Assembly: GCA_907163225.1 (NCBI GenBank) | Contig: OU015322.1 | Span: 1,223,501 to 1,287,500 of the forward strand | From: an uncultured Rhodocyclaceae bacterium | GTDB lineage: Bacteria > Pseudomonadota > Gammaproteobacteria > Burkholderiales > Rhodocyclaceae | Reading direction: 5' to 3' | DNA: 64,000 bases | In this document: positions 19,539 through 28,153 of the stretch, one piece after another | Numbering within the stretch: the stretch's first letter is position 1 | Layout of the letters: each line of letters starts with the position of its first letter | The notes under the pieces: model-generated | Told to the model about the DNA's origin: nothing | Seen by the model: only the letters and a program-made list of their open reading frames with translations | Database searches by the model: none | Position numbers and translations under genes: made by a program

Positions 19539-21668
19539 ATGACCTCCACTCCCTTCCGTATTACCCGCTTGCTCGCCTGCACGATGGCCACCCTGGGCCT
19601 TGGCTGGAGCACCGCCAGCCAGGCCCTGCCTGGCGGCGCCGAAATTGAAATGAAAGTGCTGATCCTTACCTCGCAGGTCGACGACCCTGCACAGATCGGC
19701 GACGCCCCCCAGCTTGAAGCTGCGAAAGCGATGTTCGACAACATCGGAATGCCCTACGAGATCTATCTGTATGACGATGCCAATCCCAGCCTGCCGGTGC
19801 TGGAAAGCGGAATCGTTGCCAAATATCAGGGCATCCTTCTCCCCATCAGCGACTCGCGCCTGCTCAACCCGTTCGCCGGCAATCCACTGGCCCAGACGCT
19901 GGCCAGATACCAGTTCAAATACGGCGTGCGCGTCGCCAGCCTTTACGGCTGGCCAGACGACGGCGCCTGCCTGAGCGCCGTCGGCTACCGCGACACCACC
20001 GAGAGCCCGCTCAACGCCACGTTGACCACCACCGGCAAGGCTACCTTCCCGTACCTGCGTGCCGGCAGCGCCAGCACCACCCCGCTGCCAATCAACGGCG
20101 CCTGGACCTATTTCGCCAATGCCGCCGCACCGCTACCAAGCGGCACCACCGTGACGCCGCTGTTGCGTGCCAAGGCCAGCGACGGCCAGACGCACACACT
20201 GATCGCCACCTGCAAATTCAACAACACCGCGCCGCTAACAGGCGACAACGCCAACCGGGAAATCCTGATGGCGACTTTCGACAACAATCCCTACCTGATG
20301 CACACGGTAACGCTCTCCCACGGCCTGCTTAACTGGCTGACCAAAGGCATCATGCTCGGTCAGCGCCGCGTTTACATTGACCCCCAGGTCGACGACCTCG
20401 GACTGCCCAACGACCGCTTCCCATACGACTCAACCCGCGGCACCTGGCATGATGCCAGCACGACGCCGTGGACCGAACTGGGTGAATGCCCGCTTGGCGG
20501 CACGGGTGCCACGACCGGCATCACGCCCTGCACCTACCGCACCACCGGCAGCGATCTCGACAAGGTCGTGGCCTGGCAGAACAAAGTGCGCACCAACACC
20601 CTCAACGCCAGCGCCTTTCGCCTCTCCATGGCCTACAACGGCGCCGGATTCTGGAAATCCTATGGCGGCAACGGCGAATACCCCGCCGACAAGGCGTCGA
20701 CGCAGCAGACCAACGAGAACAAGCTGTACGACACGCTGACCCCGCGCGTCGTCGCCCTCAAGGACAATTTCAAGTGGATCAGTCACACCTACGACCATGC
20801 GGGCATGGACGAGATGGACTACAACCAGGCGCTGAACGGCGAAATGATCGCCAACCACAACGTCCGAAACAGCATGAACCTGCCCAACTATGACAAGGCG
20901 GCGATGGTCACGCCGGTCATTTCCGGTCTCTACAACGCCAATGTTCTCGCGGCACTGGAAACATTCGGCTTGCAGTATCTGGTCTCTGACACGTCGCGCC
21001 CGACCCCGCCAGTCGGCGCCGCCTGCGAGCCGGGCAACTGGCCGCTGCCGGCACACAACAGCGGCAAGGCCAACTGCGTCAATCCGGCCATCTACGAAGT
21101 GCCCCGCCACCCGACTGCGCTCTACTACAACGTGTCGACACCGGGCGAATGGGTTGCCGAATACAACCATTTCTACGGCCCGAACGGCATCCTCGGCAAT
21201 CCCTGGGGCAAGGATTTGACCTATGCCGAAATTCTCGACAAATCCTCGGACGTCCTGGCCGCCAACCTGCTGACCTACGACGCCCGGCCGCTGATGTTCC
21301 ACGGCGCCAACCTGCGCGCCTACGACGGCACGCACTCGCTGCTCGGCGACCTGATGGATGCCACGCTGGCCAAGTACAACAAGTACTACAAGAACCTGCC
21401 GATTCGCAGCCCGGGCCTCAAGGAAACCGGTGATCTGATGAAGCGTCGCCAGGTTTACAACGAGTCCGGGGTAACGGGTGTGTTGAAGCCAGGCACAGGC
21501 ATTGTGCTGACAGCCACGCAGACCGATGGTGATGCCGTCGTTGTGCCGCTGACCGGCCTGACTTTCGGCTCAAGCACGGAAACCTATGGCGGGCAGGTCA
21601 CGTCGTACATCACGTTGAACCCGGCCAATGGCTACCGCGTCAATGTGAACAGCGCCCCGGCCTGGTAA
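19539..21668 (+). CDS. Putative secreted polysaccharide deacetylase, Agd3-like (CE18/CBM87-type)
   Basis: 709 residues with a signal peptide (to about residue 31, STASQALPGG). The N-terminal part (about 35-270) looks like a sugar-binding region, and the second part carries two deacetylase-type metal motifs: VDDLGLPNDRF (D285-D286) and SHTYDHAGMD (H416-x3-H420), matching NodB motif 1 (DD) and motif 2 (HTxxH). MFHGANLRAYDGTHSL near residue 587 may be a further active-site segment. The layout recalls fungal Agd3, which deacetylates galactosaminogalactan, and its bacterial relatives; substrate here is unknown. It is convergent with the end of the MSHA pilus locus, so a role in biofilm matrix is possible. 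Confidence 0.65.
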   Translation: MTSTPFRITRLLACTMATLGLGWSTASQALPGGAEIEMKVLILTSQVDDPAQIGDAPQLEAAKAMFDNIGMPYEIYLYDDANPSLPVLESGIVAKYQGILLPISDSRLLNPFAGNPLAQTLARYQFKYGVRVASLYGWPDDGACLSAVGYRDTTESPLNATLTTTGKATFPYLRAGSASTTPLPINGAWTYFANAAAPLPSGTTVTPLLRAKASDGQTHTLIATCKFNNTAPLTGDNANREILMATFDNNPYLMHTVTLSHGLLNWLTKGIMLGQRRVYIDPQVDDLGLPNDRFPYDSTRGTWHDASTTPWTELGECPLGGTGATTGITPCTYRTTGSDLDKVVAWQNKVRTNTLNASAFRLSMAYNGAGFWKSYGGNGEYPADKASTQQTNENKLYDTLTPRVVALKDNFKWISHTYDHAGMDEMDYNQALNGEMIANHNVRNSMNLPNYDKAAMVTPVISGLYNANVLAALETFGLQYLVSDTSRPTPPVGAACEPGNWPLPAHNSGKANCVNPAIYEVPRHPTALYYNVSTPGEWVAEYNHFYGPNGILGNPWGKDLTYAEILDKSSDVLAANLLTYDARPLMFHGANLRAYDGTHSLLGDLMDATLAKYNKYYKNLPIRSPGLKETGDLMKRRQVYNESGVTGVLKPGTGIVLTATQTDGDAVVVPLTGLTFGSSTETYGGQVTSYITLNPANGYRVNVNSAPAW

Positions 21669-21670
21669 AA

Positions 21671-21685
21671 GCGGGCGCCGCCCGC
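21671..21685. terminator. Possible weak terminator hairpin between deacetylase and mshN
   Basis: GCGGGC-GCC-GCCCGC just after the deacetylase stop. There is no T-run, so factor-independent termination is doubtful. A looser inverted repeat (CGTGGCTGG / CCAGTCACG) follows at about 21703-21731, also between these convergent genes. Confidence 0.35.
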
Positions 21686-21734
21686 ATCTGACAAACCGTG
21701 GCTGGCCGAGCAAGCGCAAGCCAGTCACGGAAAG

Positions 21735-22811
21735 TCAGTGCAGATGCTGCTCGGCCACCGCGGCCAGATCAGCCGACAGCGTTGAAGTAGCGATGCTGCG
21801 CCGCAAGGCATCCTTGGCCTCGGGCAGGCGACCATCGGCCTCCAGCGCCAGGCCCAGCCCCAACCACCAGCGTCCCTCAGCGGGCGCAAGGCGAGCCGCC
21901 CGTTGGTAATGGTTCACCGCTTGACGATGCGCCCCAAGACGCGATTTCAGATGGCCCTGAAACCCGGCATAGTCGGCGCTGGCCTCGGCATAGGCCTGCG
22001 AACGGGCCAGCGTGCGGTCAGCCGCCGCCAAATCGTTGTGCTCCAGTTGCAGGCGAGCCAGCGACATGGCCCAACCGGTCTGCGCCGGCTGGAGATCGAT
22101 GCCGTCATGGAGAACCTGCATCGCATCTTCCGTCTTGCGCACCTCGAGCAACTGACGCAGCAACATCTGCCGCGCCTGGACATAAACGGGGTCCAGTTTC
22201 AACGCGGCCTTGAATCCCTCAATCGCTTCAGCACTGCGGCCAGCCGTCATGGCATTTTCGGCCTTGCGATATTCGGCTTCGGCACGGTCACGCGGCGTGG
22301 CCAGCACTGCGCTTTTCTCGATTCTGACCGGGCCGGGTTGGATCACCGGCGCTGGCTTCGCGACTTCGGCGACAACGGGCGATGGCGGCGGAGGCGCAAC
22401 CGGGTCGGGCACCGATAAAACTGGCGCAGCGGGCGTGGGCAGCGCCGCCAGACTTGGGGCCAGACGCAAATCACTGTCTGAAATTGGCTCGTTTTTCGGG
22501 TTGACCGCAGGAGACACCGCGGGGTCCGTGCTCGCAACAACCAGTGGCACCGGGGCCGGAACGGGAGCGCCGACAAGCGGCGTTTCAAGCGGTGCCGCGT
22601 CAATGCCAAGCAGCGGCAACAACAGCCCGTTGGCATGTAACGCAGCCGCCCCCGCCAACGGCAGGCCAATCAGCACCAAGAGCCGAAGGCGCCAGCCTTG
22701 CCCGGACGGCGTTGCCGGCAGCGAACGAATTTCGCGTTGCAAGCTCTGCCGGGACGGATCATCGGGACGCTTGGCCTCGATATTGCGCAGCATGTCGTTG
22801 ATCAGGCTCAT
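21735..22811 (-). CDS. mshN: MSHA biogenesis protein MshN (TPR)
   Basis: Bitopic inner-membrane protein of the MSHA pilus machine, 358 residues. The start MSLINDMLRNIEAKRPDD is typical of MshN. A membrane helix follows (about 42-66), then a long Pro/Val/Ala-rich periplasmic linker (about 70-170) and C-terminal TPR helices (about 180-358). ATG 22811 is one base past the mshM stop. Inside the linker a copy of the dispersed repeat is read in frame as PAVNPKNEPIS, so the linker has tolerated an insertion. Confidence 0.9.
   Translation of the reverse strand: MSLINDMLRNIEAKRPDDPSRQSLQREIRSLPATPSGQGWRLRLLVLIGLPLAGAAALHANGLLLPLLGIDAAPLETPLVGAPVPAPVPLVVASTDPAVSPAVNPKNEPISDSDLRLAPSLAALPTPAAPVLSVPDPVAPPPPSPVVAEVAKPAPVIQPGPVRIEKSAVLATPRDRAEAEYRKAENAMTAGRSAEAIEGFKAALKLDPVYVQARQMLLRQLLEVRKTEDAMQVLHDGIDLQPAQTGWAMSLARLQLEHNDLAAADRTLARSQAYAEASADYAGFQGHLKSRLGAHRQAVNHYQRAARLAPAEGRWWLGLGLALEADGRLPEAKDALRRSIATSTLSADLAAVAEQHLH
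22477..22511 (+). repeat. Dispersed GTTGACCG repeat inside mshN
   Basis: TCTGAAATTGGCTCG, a T-tract, then CGGGTTGACCGCAGG. It lies within the coding strand of mshN (antisense orientation) and encodes PAVNPKNEPIS in the flexible linker. Confidence 0.75.
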
Positions 22812-22812
22812 T

Positions 22813-23640
22813 TCACCACCATCCGGCCGAAGCCGCACCTTCAGTATCAGCCGCCGCCCGGCGAACATTGGCGGGACGCACCGCGTGCTTGCCTTCGCCA
22901 TAAACCGCCAGCAACGATTTATGGGCCAGGATGTTCAACAATCGCGGCGTGCCGCGGCTGGCGCGATGCAGACAGCGCACGGCCCGCGGCCCGAATACGA
23001 CGTCGCCCCGGTAGCCGGCTACGCGCAGGCGATGCGCCAGATAATTGGCAATTTCTTCGCGCGCCAGCCCGGCCAGGCGGTAGTGAAAAGCGATCCTTTG
23101 CAGCAGCTGACGGACGGACGGTTCGGCCAGTTTGCGGTCGAGTTCCGGTTGGCCGAACAACACGATCTGCAGCAGTTTGCGTTTTTCAGTTTCCAGATTG
23201 GAGAGCAAACGCAGCGACTCCAGCGTTTCCAATGGCATGGCCTGCGCCTCGTCGATGCAGACAACGACCTGACGATCTGCCGCGGCATGGGCTAGCAAAG
23301 CCCGATTGACGCTCTGCAAAAGGTGGTAATCATCGCTGTCGACACTGACCTCCACGCCCAGTTCTTCGGCCAGCGCCAGCAACAAGGTACGCGGGGCGAG
23401 GTAAGGGTTGGGCAGATAGGCAGAAACACTGCCTTCAGGCAGCGCCTGCAGCAGGCGGCGGCAGAGCAATGTCTTGCCGGTACCCACTTCGCCGGTAATC
23501 TTGATGAAGCCTTCGCCGCTGTTGAGCGCGACCAGCAGCGTATTGAGCGCCTCCTGGTGGCTACGCGTGATGACCGTGTAGCTGGTATCCGGCGTGATGC
23601 CAAAGGGCAGTTCGGTCAGGCCGAAGTGGTCGAGATACAA
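22813..23640 (-). CDS. mshM: MSHA biogenesis ATPase MshM (ExeA/GspA-like AAA protein)
   Basis: Predicted cytoplasmic AAA ATPase, 275 residues, related to ExeA/GspA, which help assemble secretins through the cell wall. Walker A is GEVGTGKTLL (about 44-53), Walker B is VVCIDEAQAM, and the N-terminus MYLDHFGLTELPFGITPDTS is characteristic. It is located between mshL (the secretin) and mshN, as in Vibrio. Confidence 0.93.
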   Translation of the reverse strand: MYLDHFGLTELPFGITPDTSYTVITRSHQEALNTLLVALNSGEGFIKITGEVGTGKTLLCRRLLQALPEGSVSAYLPNPYLAPRTLLLALAEELGVEVSVDSDDYHLLQSVNRALLAHAAADRQVVVCIDEAQAMPLETLESLRLLSNLETEKRKLLQIVLFGQPELDRKLAEPSVRQLLQRIAFHYRLAGLAREEIANYLAHRLRVAGYRGDVVFGPRAVRCLHRASRGTPRLLNILAHKSLLAVYGEGKHAVRPANVRRAAADTEGAASAGWW

Positions 23641-23656
23641 GGCGGTTCGCTACCCG

Positions 23657-25390
23657 TCACTGCCATTCGAGGTGGCGTTGCTGGCGCGGGTCCAGCCCCT
23701 GCACACGGTCCTGGGCTTCAGCAGAAGCATTCCGCCATGAATTTTCGTCGCGAATGATCGTTGACCGCATCAGGATGACCAGCTCACGTTTTTTATTGGA
23801 AACACTCTTCTGGCCAAACAGGGCGCCCACCCCCGGCAGCCCACTGACACCCGGCAATCCGTAGCGGCTGGTGTTCTGCTCCTGGCTCATCAGACCGCCG
23901 ATGGCAACGATGCTGCCGTCCTGGACGCGAACGATGCTGTCAGTTTCGTTGATGCTGCTCGATGCCAACGGCAGCGTAAAGGTACCGAGGTCGCCTAGAT
24001 TCACATTCTTGGTCTTTTCCTCGACAACGCTGACCGAAGGATGCACGTGCAGGATGATGTTGCCCTCGTCGTCGATCTGCGGCGTGACATCAAGTGCAAT
24101 GCCCGAGAAGAAGGGCTGCAGCGTGATGTTCGGCGTGACAACGTTGCCGCTGGCGCTGGTGGTCGTGTTGGTGCTGATACCGGTCACGAAAAAGTCGTCC
24201 GTGCCGACCTTGAGCACGGCTTTCTGGTTGTTCGTCGTCGCGATGCGCGGGCTGGACAGCACCTGCACATCACCCTGCCCTTCGAGGAAGGAAAGCAGGG
24301 CCGCAAAATTCTGCGACTGGAAGGCCAGCCCAAAGAAGCCACGCCCGGCTGTCGTCGTGGCGATGGCACCATTTGTTCCCGGGTTCGCCGCAACCAGCGA
24401 ACCTGTCGCGATACCGCTGGCTTGACCGCCAAGCGTTGCTGCGCCGCTCAAGGTCGCGCCCGGTGCCATGGCACCAAGCGCAAAGCCGCCACCGAGCAAA
24501 CCACCGAATTTGCTCCAGTTGATGCCCGTCTGGTAAGAATCGTTCAGCGAAACCTCAATGATCTTGGCTTCCAACATCACCTGGCGCTCAACCACCAGCT
24601 GTGTCGCCTTCAAATATTCATCCACCGACCGCAACTCGACGGGCGACGCCTTGACCAGCACGACACCGGAGCCGGCATTGACGATGACATTTCGCCCCTC
24701 CTGATTGCCCACAATGGAATTCAAGGCCAAGCCGAGATCTTTCCAGAAATCGTAATCAGAGGTCGTCTGCACGCGCGCACTGTCATTTGCCCTCTGCGGC
24801 TGTGTGCTGTTCGTTCCACCCGAAGTGCCCGGCTGGCCGGCATTCGAACTACCGGTGCCTGGAGCCGAAGCGGTCGGCGAACTGCCGGTCACGCGCATTT
24901 CACTCATGCCCTGCCGACGATTCGCCAGATAGTTGATCTTGAAAATTCGCGTCTGAATGGAATTCGGCTGCACGTAAATCCGGTTGCCCTGCATCCGGTA
25001 CTCGTAACCGTAAACCTCACGCAAGGTATCCAGCGCCTCGCGCACGGTGGTGTTTTTCAAATTCAGGCTAACCGTACCCGCCAGTTCCGGCGAGAAAAGC
25101 ATGCTGTAAGGCGTGCCGGAGACCAGCGCATTCAGCACCTGGCTGACGGGTGCGTTATTCACCGCCAGATTGAAACGAGGTTCAAGCTTGGCGGCGACCG
25201 GCTGATCAAACTGCAACGGTGGCACCATGGCCTGTCCCAGCACATCGCCCGCGGGCCGGTTTGCCTTGCTGGCAGCGGCGTCGCCAAGCGCCTTGTCGGC
25301 ACGGTCGAAGGCATCGCCCCGGCGCGTATGCTGATTGCTGCATGCGGTCAACACCAGCGCCGACAAGGCGACCATCCATATTTTGCTCAT
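23657..25390 (-). CDS. mshL: MSHA pilus secretin MshL (lipoprotein)
   Basis: Outer-membrane secretin through which the pilus passes, 577 residues. The signal peptide ends in a lipobox (ALVLTAC, Cys about residue 17). An STN-like domain follows (about 70-135, FNLAVNNAPVSQVLNALV), then N domains and the secretin core with VLSSPRIATTNNQKAVLKVG and the closing VPGLGD-type segment GLPGVSGLPGVGALFGQK. A Gly/Ser/Thr-rich stretch near 165-195 is a flexible loop. Its start overlaps the mshK stop by 4 bases. Confidence 0.95.
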   Translation of the reverse strand: MSKIWMVALSALVLTACSNQHTRRGDAFDRADKALGDAAASKANRPAGDVLGQAMVPPLQFDQPVAAKLEPRFNLAVNNAPVSQVLNALVSGTPYSMLFSPELAGTVSLNLKNTTVREALDTLREVYGYEYRMQGNRIYVQPNSIQTRIFKINYLANRRQGMSEMRVTGSSPTASAPGTGSSNAGQPGTSGGTNSTQPQRANDSARVQTTSDYDFWKDLGLALNSIVGNQEGRNVIVNAGSGVVLVKASPVELRSVDEYLKATQLVVERQVMLEAKIIEVSLNDSYQTGINWSKFGGLLGGGFALGAMAPGATLSGAATLGGQASGIATGSLVAANPGTNGAIATTTAGRGFFGLAFQSQNFAALLSFLEGQGDVQVLSSPRIATTNNQKAVLKVGTDDFFVTGISTNTTTSASGNVVTPNITLQPFFSGIALDVTPQIDDEGNIILHVHPSVSVVEEKTKNVNLGDLGTFTLPLASSSINETDSIVRVQDGSIVAIGGLMSQEQNTSRYGLPGVSGLPGVGALFGQKSVSNKKRELVILMRSTIIRDENSWRNASAEAQDRVQGLDPRQQRHLEWQ

Positions 25391-25776
25391 GGCAGACCCT
25401 TTACTTGTCCGGCTTTCCCCGTTTTTCGAGGTGCGGACGTATCAATCATTTGTTTTTCAACATTTGGAGTCAGGTAAAGATGCGTCACTCCGTCGGCCCC
25501 CTGCAAAACTGCTTCGCGTTCGTTCAGACGCACCAGCTTCGCCCCGCCAACGCGGCCGCCCAGCGAAACCGTTTTACCGCCAATCACGGCTACCGGCTGC
25601 CCTCCCTGGCGCATCAGCACAGACTGCAAGCGCAAGCCACCAGTGGTTGCAGCGCCTGCTTGAGACTCAGCCCCCTGAGCCGGCACCAGCCAGGCAGCCG
25701 GCGGGCGTGTCGGATCTGCCGTCTGGGCGAGAGCCGGGGCAGCAAATGCAACAAAGGCAAGCACGATCAGCCTCAT
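25387..25776 (-). CDS. mshK: MSHA biogenesis protein MshK
   Basis: Small periplasmic protein, 129 residues from ATG 25776, with the signal peptide MRLIVLAFVAFAAPALA and the typical MshK start of the mature part, DPTRPP. The rest (LRLQSVLMRQGGQPVAVIGG, ATVGD-like GGRVGGAKLVRLNEREAVL) resembles PilP/GspC-type HR domains that contact the secretin. ATG 25776 overlaps the mshJ stop as ATGA; ATG 25788 is an alternative that adds four residues. Confidence 0.85.
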   Translation of the reverse strand: MRLIVLAFVAFAAPALAQTADPTRPPAAWLVPAQGAESQAGAATTGGLRLQSVLMRQGGQPVAVIGGKTVSLGGRVGGAKLVRLNEREAVLQGADGVTHLYLTPNVEKQMIDTSAPRKTGKAGQVKGLP

Positions 25777-26453
25777 AAGGTCAGCCATGTCTTGTCCGGA
25801 CTCAAGGTATAAACGGTCAGGGTCATTTCCGAGCGAGGGTACTCAATGACGCGATAGTTGAGCTGGCCCCACAGCAAGCGCTGGGGCAGCCTTTCCAGCT
25901 GGGTCAGATAGGCCTGCAACTGGCCAAAATTTCCTTCCAGACGAACTTCAACGCCATGCCGATAGAGATCAAAGGCACGCTCCATCGGCTTGCCTTCAGC
26001 GTCCTTGGTTGCCTCGGCATGACTCGAAACGCTCTGCGGCGGCAGCGTCTTCAGGCTAACCAGGCGCAGGCCGCCATGCCGTGCGAGCAGGCGATCCAGC
26101 AGACCGTTCATATCTTCAGGCCGAACCAGTGCAGTGCCAAATTGCCGTATTTGCTCGTCCAGCTTGTCACGCTCGGCACTCAAGGCCGCCAGCTCGGATT
26201 TCCGCCCGGCATCCGGGTCGATCTGCAGCTGTTGTTGAAGCGCTGAAACCTGGGTCTGCAGGCTTTCCAGCGCTGCGCTCTCGGTCGCAATCGTGTTTTG
26301 CATCCCCTTGGCCTGCGTCTGCTGCGGTTCAAGCAACAAAGCATTGCCAATCAAAAATGGACCAAGAACCAGACCCAATGCCACCAGAATGCGTTCACGC
26401 CGGGAAAGAGCCGCGTAGCGGCTGGAAAGCTGCTTCCAGGACAGGGCGCTCAT
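25773..26453 (-). CDS. mshJ: MSHA biogenesis protein MshJ (PilO/GspM-like)
   Basis: Inner-membrane platform protein, 226 residues: short cytoplasmic start, one membrane helix (about 23-42, ILVALGLVLGPFLIGNALLL), a coiled coil (about 48-105) and a ferredoxin-like periplasmic domain (EVRLEGNFGQLQAYLTQLER). It is expected to pair with the PilN-like protein encoded just upstream. Both flanking junctions are 4-base overlaps, so the genes form one operon. Confidence 0.9.
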   Translation of the reverse strand: MSALSWKQLSSRYAALSRRERILVALGLVLGPFLIGNALLLEPQQTQAKGMQNTIATESAALESLQTQVSALQQQLQIDPDAGRKSELAALSAERDKLDEQIRQFGTALVRPEDMNGLLDRLLARHGGLRLVSLKTLPPQSVSSHAEATKDAEGKPMERAFDLYRHGVEVRLEGNFGQLQAYLTQLERLPQRLLWGQLNYRVIEYPRSEMTLTVYTLSPDKTWLTL

Positions 26454-27109
26454 CGTGCCTTCTCCAGCCCGGCAGGCAATTCGGTGCGCAGCACAAATTC
26501 GGTATAGCGTGCCGGCGCGCGCGCTCTGGCCACCTCGGCAGAATCCGTGCGCTTCTCTTCACTCGGCTCAACCGTCGTCATGTCAAGGGCGGCAAAGCGG
26601 CGACCGGCAAATGCCGGCTCATTGTTCAAGCGATTGATATACGTCGGCAGCAAGGCTGGATCGGTCAAGCGACCACGCATTTCGATATTTTTTTCGGCAA
26701 AGCCAAAGCCCTGCAACCAGACGCCATCAACAATCTGGCGGGAAAATCCCAACAGCAAGCCGGAATATGCATTGCCCCGGGCCACATCGCCCTGCGCAAT
26801 CAGACTGAGCACTTCCTGCCGTTGCGTGACAGCCTGGCGGGCTGTTGAAATCTGGCGATCCAGCGTCGCGTCTCCCTGGCGAGCGCCCAGCGCCTGACCA
26901 AGCGATTGAATTTGTTGCTGGGCAGCCAACACCTGATTCCGGATTTCTGTCTCATTGGCCCGGAGCTTGCCCGACTGCATGGTGCCGAACACTGCCAGCC
27001 CCCCCAGCAGCAATAGCCCAGCCAATGCCGCACCAACAACGACCGGCAAGGCCAGCCAGTCGAAACGCGGCCGCAAGGCCGGTAGCAACAGGTTGATTTG
27101 CTGGCTCAT
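26450..27109 (-). CDS. PilN-like assembly protein of the MSHA locus
   Basis: 219 residues: short cytoplasmic tail MSQQINLLLPALRPRF (the PilN-type motif that binds PilM), one membrane helix (about 21-43), a coiled coil and a periplasmic domain. It corresponds to the C-terminal half of longer MshI proteins or to a separate MshI2. It overlaps mshI and mshJ by 4 bases each. Confidence 0.85.
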   Translation of the reverse strand: MSQQINLLLPALRPRFDWLALPVVVGAALAGLLLLGGLAVFGTMQSGKLRANETEIRNQVLAAQQQIQSLGQALGARQGDATLDRQISTARQAVTQRQEVLSLIAQGDVARGNAYSGLLLGFSRQIVDGVWLQGFGFAEKNIEMRGRLTDPALLPTYINRLNNEPAFAGRRFAALDMTTVEPSEEKRTDSAEVARARAPARYTEFVLRTELPAGLEKAR

Positions 27110-28032
27110 GCGTCTATCCTCAACGCGGCGCCGATTGCGAGGAGGCTTTGGGCCTGCCGCTCGGCTGAGCGCAATTCAGGCAGGGCGGCAAATTCGAGAA
27201 CGGCGCCCAAATCAGCAGCCTGAACCGGCAAGTAGAGATTTTGTCCGAGCGCGGCGGTCGTTCCGGCACAATCAAACTCAGACGCAACCAGCAAACGCGA
27301 CACGGAAATGAAACCGTATTGCCGGTCAAAGTTATCAAGCGTGCGCTGCAACTCCAGCGCCAGGCGCTCCAGCATTTGCCCACGCCGTTCATCGTCAGCC
27401 TGCGCCAAAGCATCCGAAGCGATTTCTATGCGGCGCGACAAATAGAGTTCGCCACGATAGGTAATGGTCAGCAGCCCATCCCCCTGGGTCAAAGCGAGAA
27501 AGGCAAGGCCGCGATTCGCTTCCTCGAAAAGCACTGCGACATTGCGCACCGCCATTTCTGGAATATCAATGACTTCCAGCGGCACCTTCTTTTCGTGAAA
27601 GAGCGCCATACGCTCGCCGATCACGGTGGCCGGCGCCACGACGGCAAAAACACTGGCCTGACGTCCCCCTTCCGTGGGAATGTCGACCACGTCAATCGCC
27701 GCCCCATCTACCGAAAAATCAACGACATCTTTCAGGCGCCAGCGCAAAGCCTGGACGCGCTCTTCGGGCGGCACGGAAGGCGCCTCCAGTTGAACCAGCC
27801 GGTATTCGTTCTCATCAAGCAGCGCCGCACAGCGATAGCGCCTCAGCCCACGGCTCTGGCCGAGGCGGAACAGGGCATCGGCTTCATTTTTTTCGACGCG
27901 AAACGATTCGCAAAGGCGAATCTCAGGGCGCTTACCAGGCATGCGAATGACATGGGCAAGGTCGATGCGATCGCCGTGCCGGACAACCGACATCCACCCC
28001 GCCTCAAATTTCACCCCAAAATTCGGCCACAT
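27106..28032 (-). CDS. mshI: MSHA biogenesis protein MshI (PilM-like)
   Basis: Cytoplasmic actin-like assembly protein, 308 residues, related to PilM/GspL. It shows the PilM-type segments LRWRLKDVVDFSVDGAAIDV and MALFHEKKVPLEVIDIPEMA, with ALTQGDGLLTITYRGELYLSR in the core. It is expected to bind the N-terminal tail of the PilN-like protein. A 70-base A/T-rich gap separates it from mshQ. Confidence 0.85.
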   Translation of the reverse strand: MWPNFGVKFEAGWMSVVRHGDRIDLAHVIRMPGKRPEIRLCESFRVEKNEADALFRLGQSRGLRRYRCAALLDENEYRLVQLEAPSVPPEERVQALRWRLKDVVDFSVDGAAIDVVDIPTEGGRQASVFAVVAPATVIGERMALFHEKKVPLEVIDIPEMAVRNVAVLFEEANRGLAFLALTQGDGLLTITYRGELYLSRRIEIASDALAQADDERRGQMLERLALELQRTLDNFDRQYGFISVSRLLVASEFDCAGTTAALGQNLYLPVQAADLGAVLEFAALPELRSAERQAQSLLAIGAALRIDA

Positions 28033-28089
28033 CGTCCCTACACCTTAAGCGTTTTCAGAAGGATAGCCAGCAACGCATTATTTTTCAAT

Positions 28090-28153
28090 GGTTTTTTCAA
28101 TTTCAATAGTTTTCCCGGAAATAGATTACCGGGGAGCGTGGACCGCAGGAACC
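28090..28153 (+). repeat. Degenerate dispersed repeat at the end of mshQ
   Basis: TTTCAATTTCAATAG, TTTTCCCGG, then about 20 bases of other sequence and GTGGACCGCAGGAACC. Both modules are recognisable but separated. It encodes the last residues of MshQ (PRSPVIYFRENY) and its stop. Confidence 0.4.

Noticed and set aside
23757-23772. CGTTGACCGCATC in mshL
   Set aside because: It encodes the conserved MRSTI segment of secretins; no flanking repeat similarity.
24041-25477. 478-codon plus-strand frame
   Set aside because: Antisense to mshL; Arg/His-rich translation without domains.
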